The notes beneath the pieces were generated by a model. That model had not been told where the DNA came from and did not search any database. It saw nothing but the letters and a program-made list of their open reading frames with translations. A program made the translations under genes and the position numbers. A stretch of 64,000 nucleotides of DNA from Duganella margarita (GTDB lineage: Bacteria; Pseudomonadota; Gammaproteobacteria; Burkholderiales; Burkholderiaceae_D): positions 62,001 to 126,000 of the forward strand of contig NZ_WWCS01000009.1 of NCBI RefSeq assembly GCF_009857535.1, given 5' to 3'. Of this stretch, positions 18,426 to 26,499 are shown one piece after another; the first letter of the stretch is position 1; every line of letters begins with the position of its first letter.

Positions 18426-20021
18426 CTACTCCGTCCATTCCAGCTTAAGGTGCGCGCCGATCTCGCGCAGCAGGTCGTGCTCGTTGACCGGCTTGGACAG
18501 GAAGGCGTTGGCGCCCACCGCCAGCGAACGCTCCTCCTCTTCCGGCGTGGCGCTGGCGGAAATCATCAGTACCGGCGTACCGGCGGTGCGCGCATCCCCG
18601 CGCAGGCGGCGCATGATTTCAAGGCCGTCCATGCCGGGCATGACCATATCGAGCAGCACCATGTCCGGCCGCACCGACTGGGTCTGCGCCAGCGCCGACA
18701 TGCCGTTTTCCGCCTCAAACGTACGAAAACCCAGTCCGCCCAGCCAATCGCGCAGCAGTGCGCGATTGGTCGCCACGTCGTCCACTACCAGGATGGTCTT
18801 GCGCGGGCCGACGTAGCCGGTGGCGATGCGCTCGCCACTCATCAGCACGCCCGGCGCGTCCACCACTTTCAGCGCCACATCAAACCAGAAGCGGCTGCCT
18901 TTGCCGGGCATGCTTTCCACTTGCAGCGCACCGCCCATCAACTGCACCAGCTGGCGGCTGATCGCCAGCCCGAGGCCAGTGCCGCCGGCGCGGCGCGACG
19001 CATCCCCCACCTGTTCGAACGGCCGGAAGATGGCCTCCTGCTGATCGGCGGCGATGCCAATGCCTTCGTCGACGACCTCGAAGCGCAGGCGCGCCACCTC
19101 CTGCGCCTGCGCCGGCTCGGCCGGCAACGGCGACACGCGCAGCCGCACCGTGCCGCGATCGGTAAATTTGACGGCGTTGCCGAGCAGGTTCAGCAGCACC
19201 TGGCGCAGCCGCGTCTCGTCCACGCTGACCGCCAGCGGCAAGGCGTCCATCAGCTCCAGTTCGAAGTGCAGATGCTTCTGCTCGGCGCGCACGCGCATGA
19301 TGTCGGCCACCACTGACAGCAGATCGCCCAGCCGCACCGGGCGCGGATGAAATTCCATCTTGCCGGCATCTACCCGCGACAGGTCGAGCACATCGTTGAT
19401 CAGCGCCAGCAGGTGCTGGCCGCCCTGCTGGATGGTGCTGATGCCGGTCTGCTGCGGCACGCTCAGGCCCTTGTCGCGCTTGAGGATCTGGGCATAGCCG
19501 AGAATCGCATTGAGCGGCGTGCGCAACTCGTGGCTCATCGACGTCAGGAAGGCGCTCTTGGCGCGGTTGGCGACCTCGGCGCGCTCCATGGCGGTACGCA
19601 GGTCGTCGTTGGCTTTTTGCAGCTCGGCGTTGACCGCCGCCAGCTGCGCCGGACTCGGAATGCGCAGCGCGATCGGAATCAGGCGCACCATGGCGACGGC
19701 GGTCACCACCGAAGCGACCGCGGTGATCGCTTTCAAACCGACCGCCACCACATAATCCGGCCGCCAGATCACCCACACATCCATGACGTGCGTGGCGCCG
19801 CACGCCAGGATGAACACGCCAAAGGCGATGAACATCCAGTCGAACGGCATGTCGCGCCGCTTGCGGATGAAATACACCAGGCTGATGGGAATGGTGAGAT
19901 ACGCCAGCGCGATCAGGGCGTCGGAAATCACACTGGTCCACAGAATGGACGGCATCCACAGGAAGCAATGCCCGTGCGGCATGAAGTTCTGGCTGTCGAG
20001 CCAGCGGTTGATCATTTCCAT
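18426..20021 (-). CDS. Hybrid histidine kinase with ETR1-like ethylene-binding domain
   Basis: The 531-residue protein starts with three membrane helices (about 24-52, 58-82, 90-118) that match the ethylene-binding domain of plant ETR1 and cyanobacterial Etr1. SDALIALAYLTIP aligns D34 and Y41 with ETR1 D25 and Y32. CGATH aligns C74 and H78 with the copper-ligand C65 and H69. HisKA follows (H164 in MSHELRTPLNAI), then HATPase (NLLGNAVKF, DEGIGI, GTGLGL) and a receiver (VVDDVATN, LLDMVMPGMDG). There is no GAF domain between sensor and kinase. Ethylene or another small apolar ligand bound through Cu(I) is inferred. The gene stands alone between two tRNA-Leu copies. ATG at 20021 has GGGGAG 4 bases upstream; the ATG at 20015 is possible. 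Confidence 0.9.
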   Translation of the reverse strand: MEMINRWLDSQNFMPHGHCFLWMPSILWTSVISDALIALAYLTIPISLVYFIRKRRDMPFDWMFIAFGVFILACGATHVMDVWVIWRPDYVVAVGLKAITAVASVVTAVAMVRLIPIALRIPSPAQLAAVNAELQKANDDLRTAMERAEVANRAKSAFLTSMSHELRTPLNAILGYAQILKRDKGLSVPQQTGISTIQQGGQHLLALINDVLDLSRVDAGKMEFHPRPVRLGDLLSVVADIMRVRAEQKHLHFELELMDALPLAVSVDETRLRQVLLNLLGNAVKFTDRGTVRLRVSPLPAEPAQAQEVARLRFEVVDEGIGIAADQQEAIFRPFEQVGDASRRAGGTGLGLAISRQLVQLMGGALQVESMPGKGSRFWFDVALKVVDAPGVLMSGERIATGYVGPRKTILVVDDVATNRALLRDWLGGLGFRTFEAENGMSALAQTQSVRPDMVLLDMVMPGMDGLEIMRRLRGDARTAGTPVLMISASATPEEEERSLAVGANAFLSKPVNEHDLLREIGAHLKLEWTE

Positions 20022-20095
20022 CGCGCTCCCCGGTGTTGTTGCAATGACAGGGCCAGCTTACGAAAGTGCATGGCAACTGGCAAGCGCTAAACCAC

Positions 20096-20124
20096 TTGCA
20101 AAAAAGGAGTTGTTGCCGTAATAT
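20096..20124 (+). promoter_or_regulatory. Probable promoter of tRNA-Leu copy 2
   Basis: TTGCAA (20096-20101) and TAATAT (20119-20124) are 17 bp apart and end 45 bp before the tRNA. An overlapping TATACT at 20122 is an alternative -10. Confidence 0.5.
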
Positions 20125-20169
20125 ACTGGCCTCTGACGCGCTCAACGCGGCAGAGCAAAGCAGCAAAAT

Positions 20170-20254
20170 GCCCACGTGGCGGAATTGGTAGACGCGCATG
20201 GTTCAGGTCCATGTGCCGCAAGGTGTGGGGGTTCGAGTCCCTCCGTGGGCACCA
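20170..20254 (+). tRNA. tRNA-Leu(CAG), copy 2
   Basis: The 85 nt, including CCA, are identical to copy 1. The downstream sequence CATAGAATTCCGTGTTAAA and the terminator after it are also shared with copy 1, which marks a duplicated tRNA-terminator unit. Confidence 0.97.
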
Positions 20255-20267
20255 TAGAATTCCGTGT

Positions 20268-20295
20268 TAAAAAGCCTCCTTCGGGAGGCTTTTTG
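20268..20295 (+). terminator. Rho-independent terminator after tRNA-Leu copy 2
   Basis: TTAAAAAGCCTCC-TTC-GGGAGGCTTTTT is a GC-rich hairpin with a T run. It differs by only a few bases from the terminator at 18395. Confidence 0.85.
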
Positions 20296-20349
20296 CATTG
20301 GGGCGTTTCTTTGCCAGTGAAATAATTTCACAAAAGCAGCAAATTGCTA

Positions 20350-20378
20350 TTGACGAGGGTGCGGTCGCCCCTTAAGAT
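20350..20378 (+). promoter_or_regulatory. Promoter of tRNA-Leu copies 3 and 4
   Basis: TTGACG (20350-20355) and TAAGAT (20373-20378) have the ideal 17-bp spacing and lie 53 bp before copy 3. Copy 4 follows copy 3 by 27 bp and has no promoter of its own, so the two are probably co-transcribed. Confidence 0.6.
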
Positions 20379-20431
20379 GCATGCCTTCTGTTGCAGAGCA
20401 CGCAGCAGAAAGTAGCGAAAACAGAGTCAGC

Positions 20432-20516
20432 GCCCACGTGGCGGAATTGGTAGACGCGCATGGTTCAGGTCCATGTGCCGCAAGGTGTGGGGGTTCGAGT
20501 CCCTCCGTGGGCACCA
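20432..20516 (+). tRNA. tRNA-Leu(CAG), copy 3
   Basis: 85 nt identical to copies 1, 2 and 4, with anticodon CAG and encoded CCA. No terminator separates it from copy 4. Confidence 0.97.
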
Positions 20517-20543
20517 AGCGCTGATGACTGTTGAGACTACAAT

Positions 20544-20628
20544 GCCCACGTGGCGGAATTGGTAGACGCGCATGGTTCAGGTCCATGTGCCGCAAGGTGT
20601 GGGGGTTCGAGTCCCTCCGTGGGCACCA
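20544..20628 (+). tRNA. tRNA-Leu(CAG), copy 4
   Basis: 85 nt identical to the other three copies. It is the last of the cluster and is followed directly by a terminator. Confidence 0.97.
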
Positions 20629-20638
20629 AAAATTCCGC

Positions 20639-20679
20639 AAAAAAGCCTCCATCGGCGTCAAGCAGATGGAGGCTTTTTT
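20639..20679. terminator. Rho-independent terminator after tRNA-Leu copy 4
   Basis: AAAAAAGCCTCCATC and GATGGAGGCTTTTTT form a 9-bp stem with an 11-nt loop. The A and T runs on either side allow termination in both directions; the qorB-type gene ends just beyond it at 20695. Confidence 0.85.
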
Positions 20680-20694
20680 CATTTCAGCTCCCGA

Positions 20695-21543
20695 TTACAG
20701 CGCTGCCTTCACCGCATCGGCCAGCGAGATGGTCGGGCGGCGTATCAGTTTGCCGAGGGTGCGGCTATCGTCGAACAATGCACCTTTCGCCGCTTGGGCG
20801 TCGGAGTCGGCGATCAGGTCGGCCAGCGGGGCCGGCAAGCCGACATTCGTCAGCAACTCAGCGTAATCCTTCTGCGCCAGGTTGTGGAACGGGATCTCCT
20901 TGCCGCTCTGACGCGCGACTTCGGCTGCCAGCTCGGCCAGCGTAAAGGCGGTGTCACCCGCCAGTTCATAGACCTGCTCCACCGCTTCGCTGCTGGCCAG
21001 CACCACGGCTGCAGCTTCGGCGTAGTCGGCGCGCGCGGCGGCCGAGATGCGGCCTTCGCCGGCGCCGCCAGCCAGCGCACCGTGCGCAATTGCGCCGCCC
21101 AGGCTGACCGTATAGTTCTCCACATACCAGCCATTGCGCAGCAGACTGTACGGCAGGCCCGAGGCGCGCACTGCGTCTTCGGTAGCGCGATGCTCGCCCG
21201 CCAGGCCCAGCGTGGAGCGGTCGGCATGCAGCACGCTGGTGTAGGCCAGCAGGCCGACTTTGGCGCGGGCGGCGGCGTCGATCACGCTGCGGTGCTGCGA
21301 CACGCGGTTGCCCAGGTCGTTGGACGAGATCAGCAGCACCTTGGTGGCGCCTTCAAACGCCGCATCCAGCGAAGCCGGATCGTTGTAGTCAGCGTGACGC
21401 ACCAGTACGCCCTGGTCGGCCAGGTCGACCGCCTTGGCCGGGTCGCGCACGGCGGCGACGATGTTCTCGGCCGGCACGCGCTTGAGCAGTTCAGCAATCA
21501 CCAGACGGCCCAGTTGGCCGCTTGCAGCAGTAACGATAATCAT
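20695..21543 (-). CDS. qorB: NAD(P)H:quinone oxidoreductase, QorB type (NmrA-like SDR)
   Basis: The 282-residue atypical SDR has the cofactor motif TAASGQLGRLVI at the N-terminus, LLAYTSVLHAD and the LPYSLLRNGWYVENY block found in E. coli QorB (YtfG). That enzyme reduces quinones with NADPH. The gene is divergent from an HxlR regulator, as in the E. coli ytfG-ytfH pair, which supports the call. Confidence 0.88.
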   Translation of the reverse strand: MIIVTAASGQLGRLVIAELLKRVPAENIVAAVRDPAKAVDLADQGVLVRHADYNDPASLDAAFEGATKVLLISSNDLGNRVSQHRSVIDAAARAKVGLLAYTSVLHADRSTLGLAGEHRATEDAVRASGLPYSLLRNGWYVENYTVSLGGAIAHGALAGGAGEGRISAAARADYAEAAAVVLASSEAVEQVYELAGDTAFTLAELAAEVARQSGKEIPFHNLAQKDYAELLTNVGLPAPLADLIADSDAQAAKGALFDDSRTLGKLIRRPTISLADAVKAAL

Positions 21544-21585
21544 CAGGTCTCTCCTAAAAAGTGAATGAGACCATAATATCGGCTA

Positions 21586-21622
21586 TACTTACGAATTGTA
21601 AGTACGCACATTTTAGTAAGTA
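21586..21622. promoter_or_regulatory. Palindromic operator between qorB and the HxlR gene
   Basis: TACTTAC-GAATT-GTAAGTA (21586-21604) is a perfect inverted repeat with a 5-bp centre. A third half-site GTAAGTA is at 21616-21622. It lies in the 94-bp divergent spacer, where HxlR-family redox regulators bind palindromes of this kind. Control of both genes is inferred. Confidence 0.65.
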
Positions 21623-21637
21623 CCCCAGGAGCTACCG

Positions 21638-22048
21638 ATGAGCAGTAAATCCCTGCGCAAGACCATTCAGCAAATGCAACAGAACCCGCAGCGCGCCCAG
21701 GTGATGGCGGCCGACTGCCCGTCGCGCGCCGTGCTCGGCCATATCACCAGCCGCTGGGGCGTGCTGGTGCTGGTGATGCTGCTGGAACGCACCCACCGCT
21801 TCAGCGAGCTGCGCCGCGCCGTTGGCGGTGTCAGCGAAAAGATGCTGGCGCAGACGCTGGACGCTCTCGCCTACGACGGCCTGGTATTGCGGGTCGCCCG
21901 GCAAGTGGTGCCGCCGCACGTGGAATACAGCCTGACGCCGCTCGGCCGCGAGGCCGCCACCCGGCTGGAAGTGTTGGTCGACTGGATCGAGGACAACTTC
22001 CCGCTGATCCACGAGGCGCAAAAAGCTGCTGCCCTGCGAGCCGCATGA
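21638..22048 (+). CDS. HxlR family transcriptional regulator (YtfH/QorR-like)
   Basis: The 136-residue winged-helix protein has the HxlR core: CPSRAVLGHITSRWGVLVLVMLLERTHRFSELRRAVGGVSEKMLAQTLDAL and LTPLGREA. A single cysteine (C26) precedes the HTH at the place where several HxlR proteins (YodB, QorR, HypR) sense electrophiles or oxidants. AGGAG lies 7 bases before the ATG. Together with qorB it forms a likely quinone/electrophile response pair. Confidence 0.9.
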   Translation: MSSKSLRKTIQQMQQNPQRAQVMAADCPSRAVLGHITSRWGVLVLVMLLERTHRFSELRRAVGGVSEKMLAQTLDALAYDGLVLRVARQVVPPHVEYSLTPLGREAATRLEVLVDWIEDNFPLIHEAQKAAALRAA

Positions 22049-22118
22049 TGCCGCCCACGCCAGCCGATCTTGTAATACACTGGCCGCACGCCGCCCTGCG
22101 GAGCCGCACCAGCCACCC

Positions 22119-24329
22119 ATGATGCCGCCGTTCTCATCCGATCAGCCGCAGACCATCCTGATAGCCGCCAGCACCGCCTATGACACGGCCGCGCTGCAAC
22201 GCATGCTGGCGCGCCACCATTTGACCGTGCAGGCCGTCAGCCGCGGCGACGAGGCGCTGGCAGCGGTGCGCGGCGGCCATGTCGCGCTGGCCCTGCTGGA
22301 TGTGGCGCTGGCCGGCAGCGCCAACCTGGAACTGTGTCCGCGCCTGCAACAAGCCAGCCAGACGCCGCTGCCGGTGTTTCTGTTGTCGGCCCATACCAGC
22401 CCGGAAGAACGCCTGCGCGCCGACGAGGCCGGCGCCGCTGCCTATCTGCCGCTGAGCTTCCAGACAGATGAGCTGGCCGAGAAAATCCTGCTGCATTTGC
22501 AACTGATCGCCCCGGCGCCGCACGTGGCCGGCATGCCGACCATGGCCACGCTGGAAGTCAACTACCACACCATGCTGGCCGGTTCGCCCGACGCCATCGT
22601 GCTGATGCAACGCGGCAGCTACCAGATCCTGGACGTCAACCGCCGCGCGCGCCAACTGTTCGGCCTGACCGAGACCGAACTGGTGCAGAGCGACCTGCTG
22701 GCGCTGTTCCCACCGTTGCAACCCGATGGCCAGCCCAGCGCGCACGTGTTCGCCACCGCCATCGAGCAGATCATGGCGGGCGAGATCCAGATGGTCGAGA
22801 TGGAACTGCGCCACAGTTCCGGCCGCGCGATCGCCTGCGAACTGCGGATGGTGCCGCTGACCACCGCCGAGCACCGGCTGATGCATGTGCGCATCGTCGA
22901 CGTCACCCCGCGCCAACTGGCCAACGCCCTGCGCGACGGCAAGAACGCGCTGCTGGAGATGATTGCCCGCGGCGCCCCGCTGCCGGACACGCTGGACAAG
23001 CTGGTACGCCTGATCGAAGCCCAGCTGGACAACGGCCATTGCACCGTTATGCTGCTCAATCCGGACGGCGTGACAGTGACCAGCGCCGCCGGCCCCAGCA
23101 TGCCACCCGACTACCTGGCGGCGCTCAACGGCCTGCCGATCGGCCCGGCGGCCGGCTCCTGCGGCACCGCCATGTTCCGCAAGCAGACGGTGATCGTCAG
23201 CGACATCCTGAACGACCCACTGTGGGCGCCCTACCGCAACGCCGCAGCCCACTACGGCCTGCGCGCCTGCTGGTCGACGCCGATCCTGCTGGACCAGGAC
23301 ACGGTGCTCGGTTCGTTCGCCATGTACTACCGGGACGTGCGCGAACCCACCGAGGACAACCGGCGCCTGATCCACACTGCCACCCACCTGGCCGGCATCG
23401 CCATCGCCCGCACCAGGCACGAGGAAGAGCTGCAACGCCACCGCGAGCATCTGGAAGAACTGGTGGCGGTGCGCACCGCCGAACTGCGCCAGGCCAAGGA
23501 TGACGCCGAACACGTCAACGAAGAGCTAAGCACCGCATTGGACAATCTCAGCCTGACCCAGGAAGAACTGGTGCGGCGCGACAAGCTGGCCGCGCTGGGG
23601 GCGCTGGTGGCCGGCGTCGCCCACGAACTGAACACCCCGATCGGCAACAGCCTGACCATGGCCAGCAGCATGAGCGAGCGTACCGCCGCGCTGCGCCACG
23701 ACCTGGAAAGCGGCCTGCGCAAGTCGGTGCTGACCGCCTACCTGGACCAGGCCGCCAGCGCCGACGAAGTGGTGTTGCGCAACCTGAACCGCGCCGCCGC
23801 GCTGGTCGACAGCTTCAAGCGGATTGCGGTGGACGGCGCCGACAGCCAGCGCAGCCGCTTCATGCTGGGCGACGTGGTGGCCGAGCTGATGCAGTCGGTA
23901 CAGGGCGAGGTGAGCCAGCGCCAACTGGAGCTGGTCGAGGACGTCGATCACTGGCTGGAAATGGACAGCTACCCCGGCCTGCTGATGCAGGCCCTGCGCC
24001 ACCTGATCGACAACAGCCTGATACACGGTTTCGGCAGTCGCCACCAGGCCAACGGCCACGGCAGCATTACGCTGTCCGCGCATGACAGCAACAATGGCGA
24101 AATTGCCATCACGCTGAGCGACACCGGCGCCGGCATCACGCCGGAAAACCTGCCGCGCATCTACGATCCGTTCTTCACCACGCGCATGGGCGCCGGCGGT
24201 TCCGGCCTCGGTTTGTATATCACACACAACATCGTCACCGGCGTGCTGGGCGGCCGAATCGACGCCGCCAGCACGTCAGGCCACGGCGCCAGCTTCATGC
24301 TGCGCCTGCCCAAGAGCGCGCCGCTGTAG
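22119..24329 (+). CDS. Histidine kinase with pseudo-receiver, PAS and GAF domains
   Basis: The 736-residue protein has an N-terminal receiver fold (about 10-130). It keeps the phosphoacceptor-like D61 but lacks the acidic pair (AASTAYD) and the conserved lysine (YLPLSF), so it is probably a pseudo-receiver. PAS follows at about 148-275 (AGSPDAIVLMQRG), then GAF at about 280-435, a coiled coil, a HisKA-like domain (VAGVAHELNTPIGNSLT) and HATPase (RHLIDNSLIHGFG, SDTGAGI, GGSGLGLYI). The kinase core resembles the HWE/NtrB-like group lacking a standard HELRTP box. No transmembrane helix is seen. A diguanylate cyclase gene follows after about 95 bp. Confidence 0.88.
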   Translation: MMPPFSSDQPQTILIAASTAYDTAALQRMLARHHLTVQAVSRGDEALAAVRGGHVALALLDVALAGSANLELCPRLQQASQTPLPVFLLSAHTSPEERLRADEAGAAAYLPLSFQTDELAEKILLHLQLIAPAPHVAGMPTMATLEVNYHTMLAGSPDAIVLMQRGSYQILDVNRRARQLFGLTETELVQSDLLALFPPLQPDGQPSAHVFATAIEQIMAGEIQMVEMELRHSSGRAIACELRMVPLTTAEHRLMHVRIVDVTPRQLANALRDGKNALLEMIARGAPLPDTLDKLVRLIEAQLDNGHCTVMLLNPDGVTVTSAAGPSMPPDYLAALNGLPIGPAAGSCGTAMFRKQTVIVSDILNDPLWAPYRNAAAHYGLRACWSTPILLDQDTVLGSFAMYYRDVREPTEDNRRLIHTATHLAGIAIARTRHEEELQRHREHLEELVAVRTAELRQAKDDAEHVNEELSTALDNLSLTQEELVRRDKLAALGALVAGVAHELNTPIGNSLTMASSMSERTAALRHDLESGLRKSVLTAYLDQAASADEVVLRNLNRAAALVDSFKRIAVDGADSQRSRFMLGDVVAELMQSVQGEVSQRQLELVEDVDHWLEMDSYPGLLMQALRHLIDNSLIHGFGSRHQANGHGSITLSAHDSNNGEIAITLSDTGAGITPENLPRIYDPFFTTRMGAGGSGLGLYITHNIVTGVLGGRIDAASTSGHGASFMLRLPKSAPL

Positions 24330-24424
24330 CAGCCACGAAGATTTTTCCGCCTCGCAACTGTTGCAGTCGTATAATCGAAGTGACAGACCGGCAAGCAGCC
24401 GGCCGCAAGCGGAGACCTGCAGCC

Positions 24425-25582
24425 ATGCCCCCACATCCTGTTCCGTCCAGGACAATCAAAGTCGCACCGCTGAAGTGCGAATTTTGCGACATCACGACGG
24501 AAAACGATTTCCTGCGCCATCACTTGGCCACCACCCAGGCCCAGTTGCGCGTGACCTTTCTGTTCTGTGCGCTGTTCTACCTGTGCTTTGCCGTTACCGA
24601 CCTGATCTGGGTCGGCTATGAACTGAAAACCTGCTTGCTGGTCGGCGCGCGGATTGCCGTCGCCGCCACCGTGCTGGGCTGCCTGCAGCTGGTCAAGCGG
24701 CGCCCGGACGCCATTCCCATCACGCGGATAGCCGCCACCATTGTCGAAGTGGCCGGCGCAGCAGGCTTTCTGCTGATCGCCGCGCTGCGGCCGAACGAAT
24801 TCTCGCTGCACGCCATCTCGATGTCGATCGTCATCATCGTCATCTACATCTACATTCCCAACCGGCTGCTGTACGCGGTGGCGATAGCGGCGGCCGCGAC
24901 CGCGCTGTTCATGCTGCTGGCGTGGCGGCTGGGCGACGTGCACGGCATGCAACTGGGGACCATGGGCGCACTGCTGACGCTGTGCAACGTGTTCTGCTAC
25001 GTGGCGGCGCGGCGCTATGAAATCCTGTCGCGCGAGGAATACAGCGCGCAGATGGTGCTGAAAAACCTGTCGGTGCGTGACCCGCTGACCGGTTGCTACA
25101 ACCGGCGCCACCTGCACGAACAACTGCTGGAAACGGAAATCTCGCGCGCCCAGCGCTACAAGCTCAGCCTCACCGTCATCATGAGCGACCTCGACCACTT
25201 CAAAGCGGTCAACGACACCTACGGCCACTACGGCGGCGACGCCGTGTTGCAACGCTTTGCTTCTCTGATGCAATCGATGACGCGCGACAGCATCGATAGC
25301 GTGGTGCGCTACGGCGGCGAGGAATTTCTGCTGATCCTGCCGGAAACCGACCTGGCCGGCGGCCAGTTGCTGGCCGAACGGCTGCGCCAGACGCTGGCCG
25401 CCACGCCGGTCGAGCACGCCGGGCAGCAGATCAGCGTGACCGCCAGCTTTGGCGTCGCCAGCGTGGATTTCGCCGCCTCCACGCCCGACGCCCATGTCAA
25501 CATGATCGCGGCCGCCGACGATTTGCTGTACGCTGCGAAAAACAGCGGCCGCAATCGCGTCTGCGCCCAACAACTGGTGTAA
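24425..25582 (+). CDS. Membrane-anchored diguanylate cyclase (GGDEF)
   Basis: The 385-residue protein has a cytosolic N-terminus with a CEFC motif (possible metal site) and six hydrophobic segments between about 45 and 195. The C-terminal GGDEF domain carries DPLTGCYNRR, the metal-binding DLDHFKAVND and the active site RYGGEEF. The arginine of the RxxD inhibitory site is absent (DSID before SVVRYGG), so product inhibition through that site is unlikely. The start at 24425 has GGAG about 10 bases upstream; an ATG at 24380 would add 15 residues. Confidence 0.9.
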   Translation: MPPHPVPSRTIKVAPLKCEFCDITTENDFLRHHLATTQAQLRVTFLFCALFYLCFAVTDLIWVGYELKTCLLVGARIAVAATVLGCLQLVKRRPDAIPITRIAATIVEVAGAAGFLLIAALRPNEFSLHAISMSIVIIVIYIYIPNRLLYAVAIAAAATALFMLLAWRLGDVHGMQLGTMGALLTLCNVFCYVAARRYEILSREEYSAQMVLKNLSVRDPLTGCYNRRHLHEQLLETEISRAQRYKLSLTVIMSDLDHFKAVNDTYGHYGGDAVLQRFASLMQSMTRDSIDSVVRYGGEEFLLILPETDLAGGQLLAERLRQTLAATPVEHAGQQISVTASFGVASVDFAASTPDAHVNMIAAADDLLYAAKNSGRNRVCAQQLV

Positions 25583-25585
25583 GGT

Positions 25586-25795
25586 ATGAACCGATTCAAG
25601 ATCAGGACGACACTGCTGCTGGCCCTGCTGCTGGGCGTCGGCTCGCTGACGGCGGCGCCAGCGCCGTGGTGGAAGTGGCGCAGCAAGATCGACGGCACGC
25701 TGGCGTGTTCACAGACGCCGCTGGGGGAAGGCTGGCAAAAAGCCTACGGCCCGTTCCGCGATGCTCGTTGCGAAAAATTAATTGTTACTAGATAA
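25586..25795 (+). CDS. Small exported protein, unknown function
   Basis: The 69-residue protein has a clear signal peptide (MNRFKIRTTLLLALLLGVGS, cleavage near LTAAPA). The mature part of about 45 residues is rich in Trp, Lys and Gly, with two cysteines (ACSQ, RCEK) that could form one disulfide. It begins 4 bp after the diguanylate cyclase stop with AAGG just before the ATG, so it is probably co-transcribed. No domain is recognised. Confidence 0.6.
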   Translation: MNRFKIRTTLLLALLLGVGSLTAAPAPWWKWRSKIDGTLACSQTPLGEGWQKAYGPFRDARCEKLIVTR

Positions 25796-25862
25796 TAAAA
25801 TCAGAACAACACGGTACACCCGGAATCGCTGCATCCCACCATTCTTTTGATGAGGAGACTGT

Positions 25863-26417
25863 ATGTTCACCAATCCCGAGCAATTTGCCAACGCCACCAA
25901 AGCGTTGTTTGAGTTCCAGCTTGAAACCTTCAACACGCTGACCAGCAAAACCGTGCAAGGCGTCGAGCAAGTCATCGCGCTCAATATGTCGACCGCCAGG
26001 TCGCAGCTGGCAGATGGCCTCGCCGCCGGCAAGGAAATCAGCCAGGCCGGCGACGCCAAGGCCGCCATGCAGGCAGCTGCCGAGAAAATCCAGCCCGGTG
26101 TCGCCAGCGCGGCTGCCTACAACCAGCAACTGGGCGACATCATCGCCGAGATCCGCCAGGAATTCACCCGCGCCGCCGACGCCCACGTGGCCGAAGCCAA
26201 AAGCAACCTCAGCGCACTGATCTACGACGTCACCAAGAACGTCCGCCCGGGTTCGGAAAACGCCGTGCAGATCGTCAAGACCGCGATCGACAACGCCTTT
26301 GCCGGCTACGAGCAGGTAACCAAGGCCACCAAGCAAGCGGTGCAGGCGGTGGAAACGGAAATCGCCAAGGCCAACGCCATGGTCACGCCAGCAGCCAAGG
26401 CCGGCGCCAAGAAATAA
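25863..26417 (+). CDS. Phasin family protein
   Basis: The 184-residue protein starts with the phasin signature FTNPEQFANATKALFEFQLETFNTLTSKTVQGVEQVIALNMSTAR. It is almost entirely amphipathic helix and ends in an alanine/lysine-rich PAAKAGAKK tail. Phasins coat polyhydroxyalkanoate granules and control their size. GAGGAGACTGT precedes the ATG. The gene stands alone between the small exported protein and the SOS box. Confidence 0.93.
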   Translation: MFTNPEQFANATKALFEFQLETFNTLTSKTVQGVEQVIALNMSTARSQLADGLAAGKEISQAGDAKAAMQAAAEKIQPGVASAAAYNQQLGDIIAEIRQEFTRAADAHVAEAKSNLSALIYDVTKNVRPGSENAVQIVKTAIDNAFAGYEQVTKATKQAVQAVETEIAKANAMVTPAAKAGAKK

Positions 26418-26445
26418 CTGGGCAAGCGGGGAGGAAGACGGTACA

Positions 26446-26461
26446 CTGTACATAAATACAG
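26446..26461 (+). promoter_or_regulatory. LexA (SOS) box
   Basis: CTGT-ACATAAAT-ACAG is a perfect match to the LexA consensus CTGT-N8-ACAG with an AT-rich centre. It is flanked by A on the left and T on the right and lies 38 bp before the FAN1-type start. It predicts LexA repression and DNA-damage induction of the nuclease-helicase pair downstream. Confidence 0.8.
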
Positions 26462-26499
26462 TTATCGTCGCCTTATCGTCTTATCGCCTCCCCGCTGCA

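Noticed and set aside
18296..20628. The tRNA-Leu cluster as a genomic-island attachment site.
   Set aside because: No integrase, transposase or partial tRNA fragment was found; all four tRNAs are complete and only one gene lies between copies.
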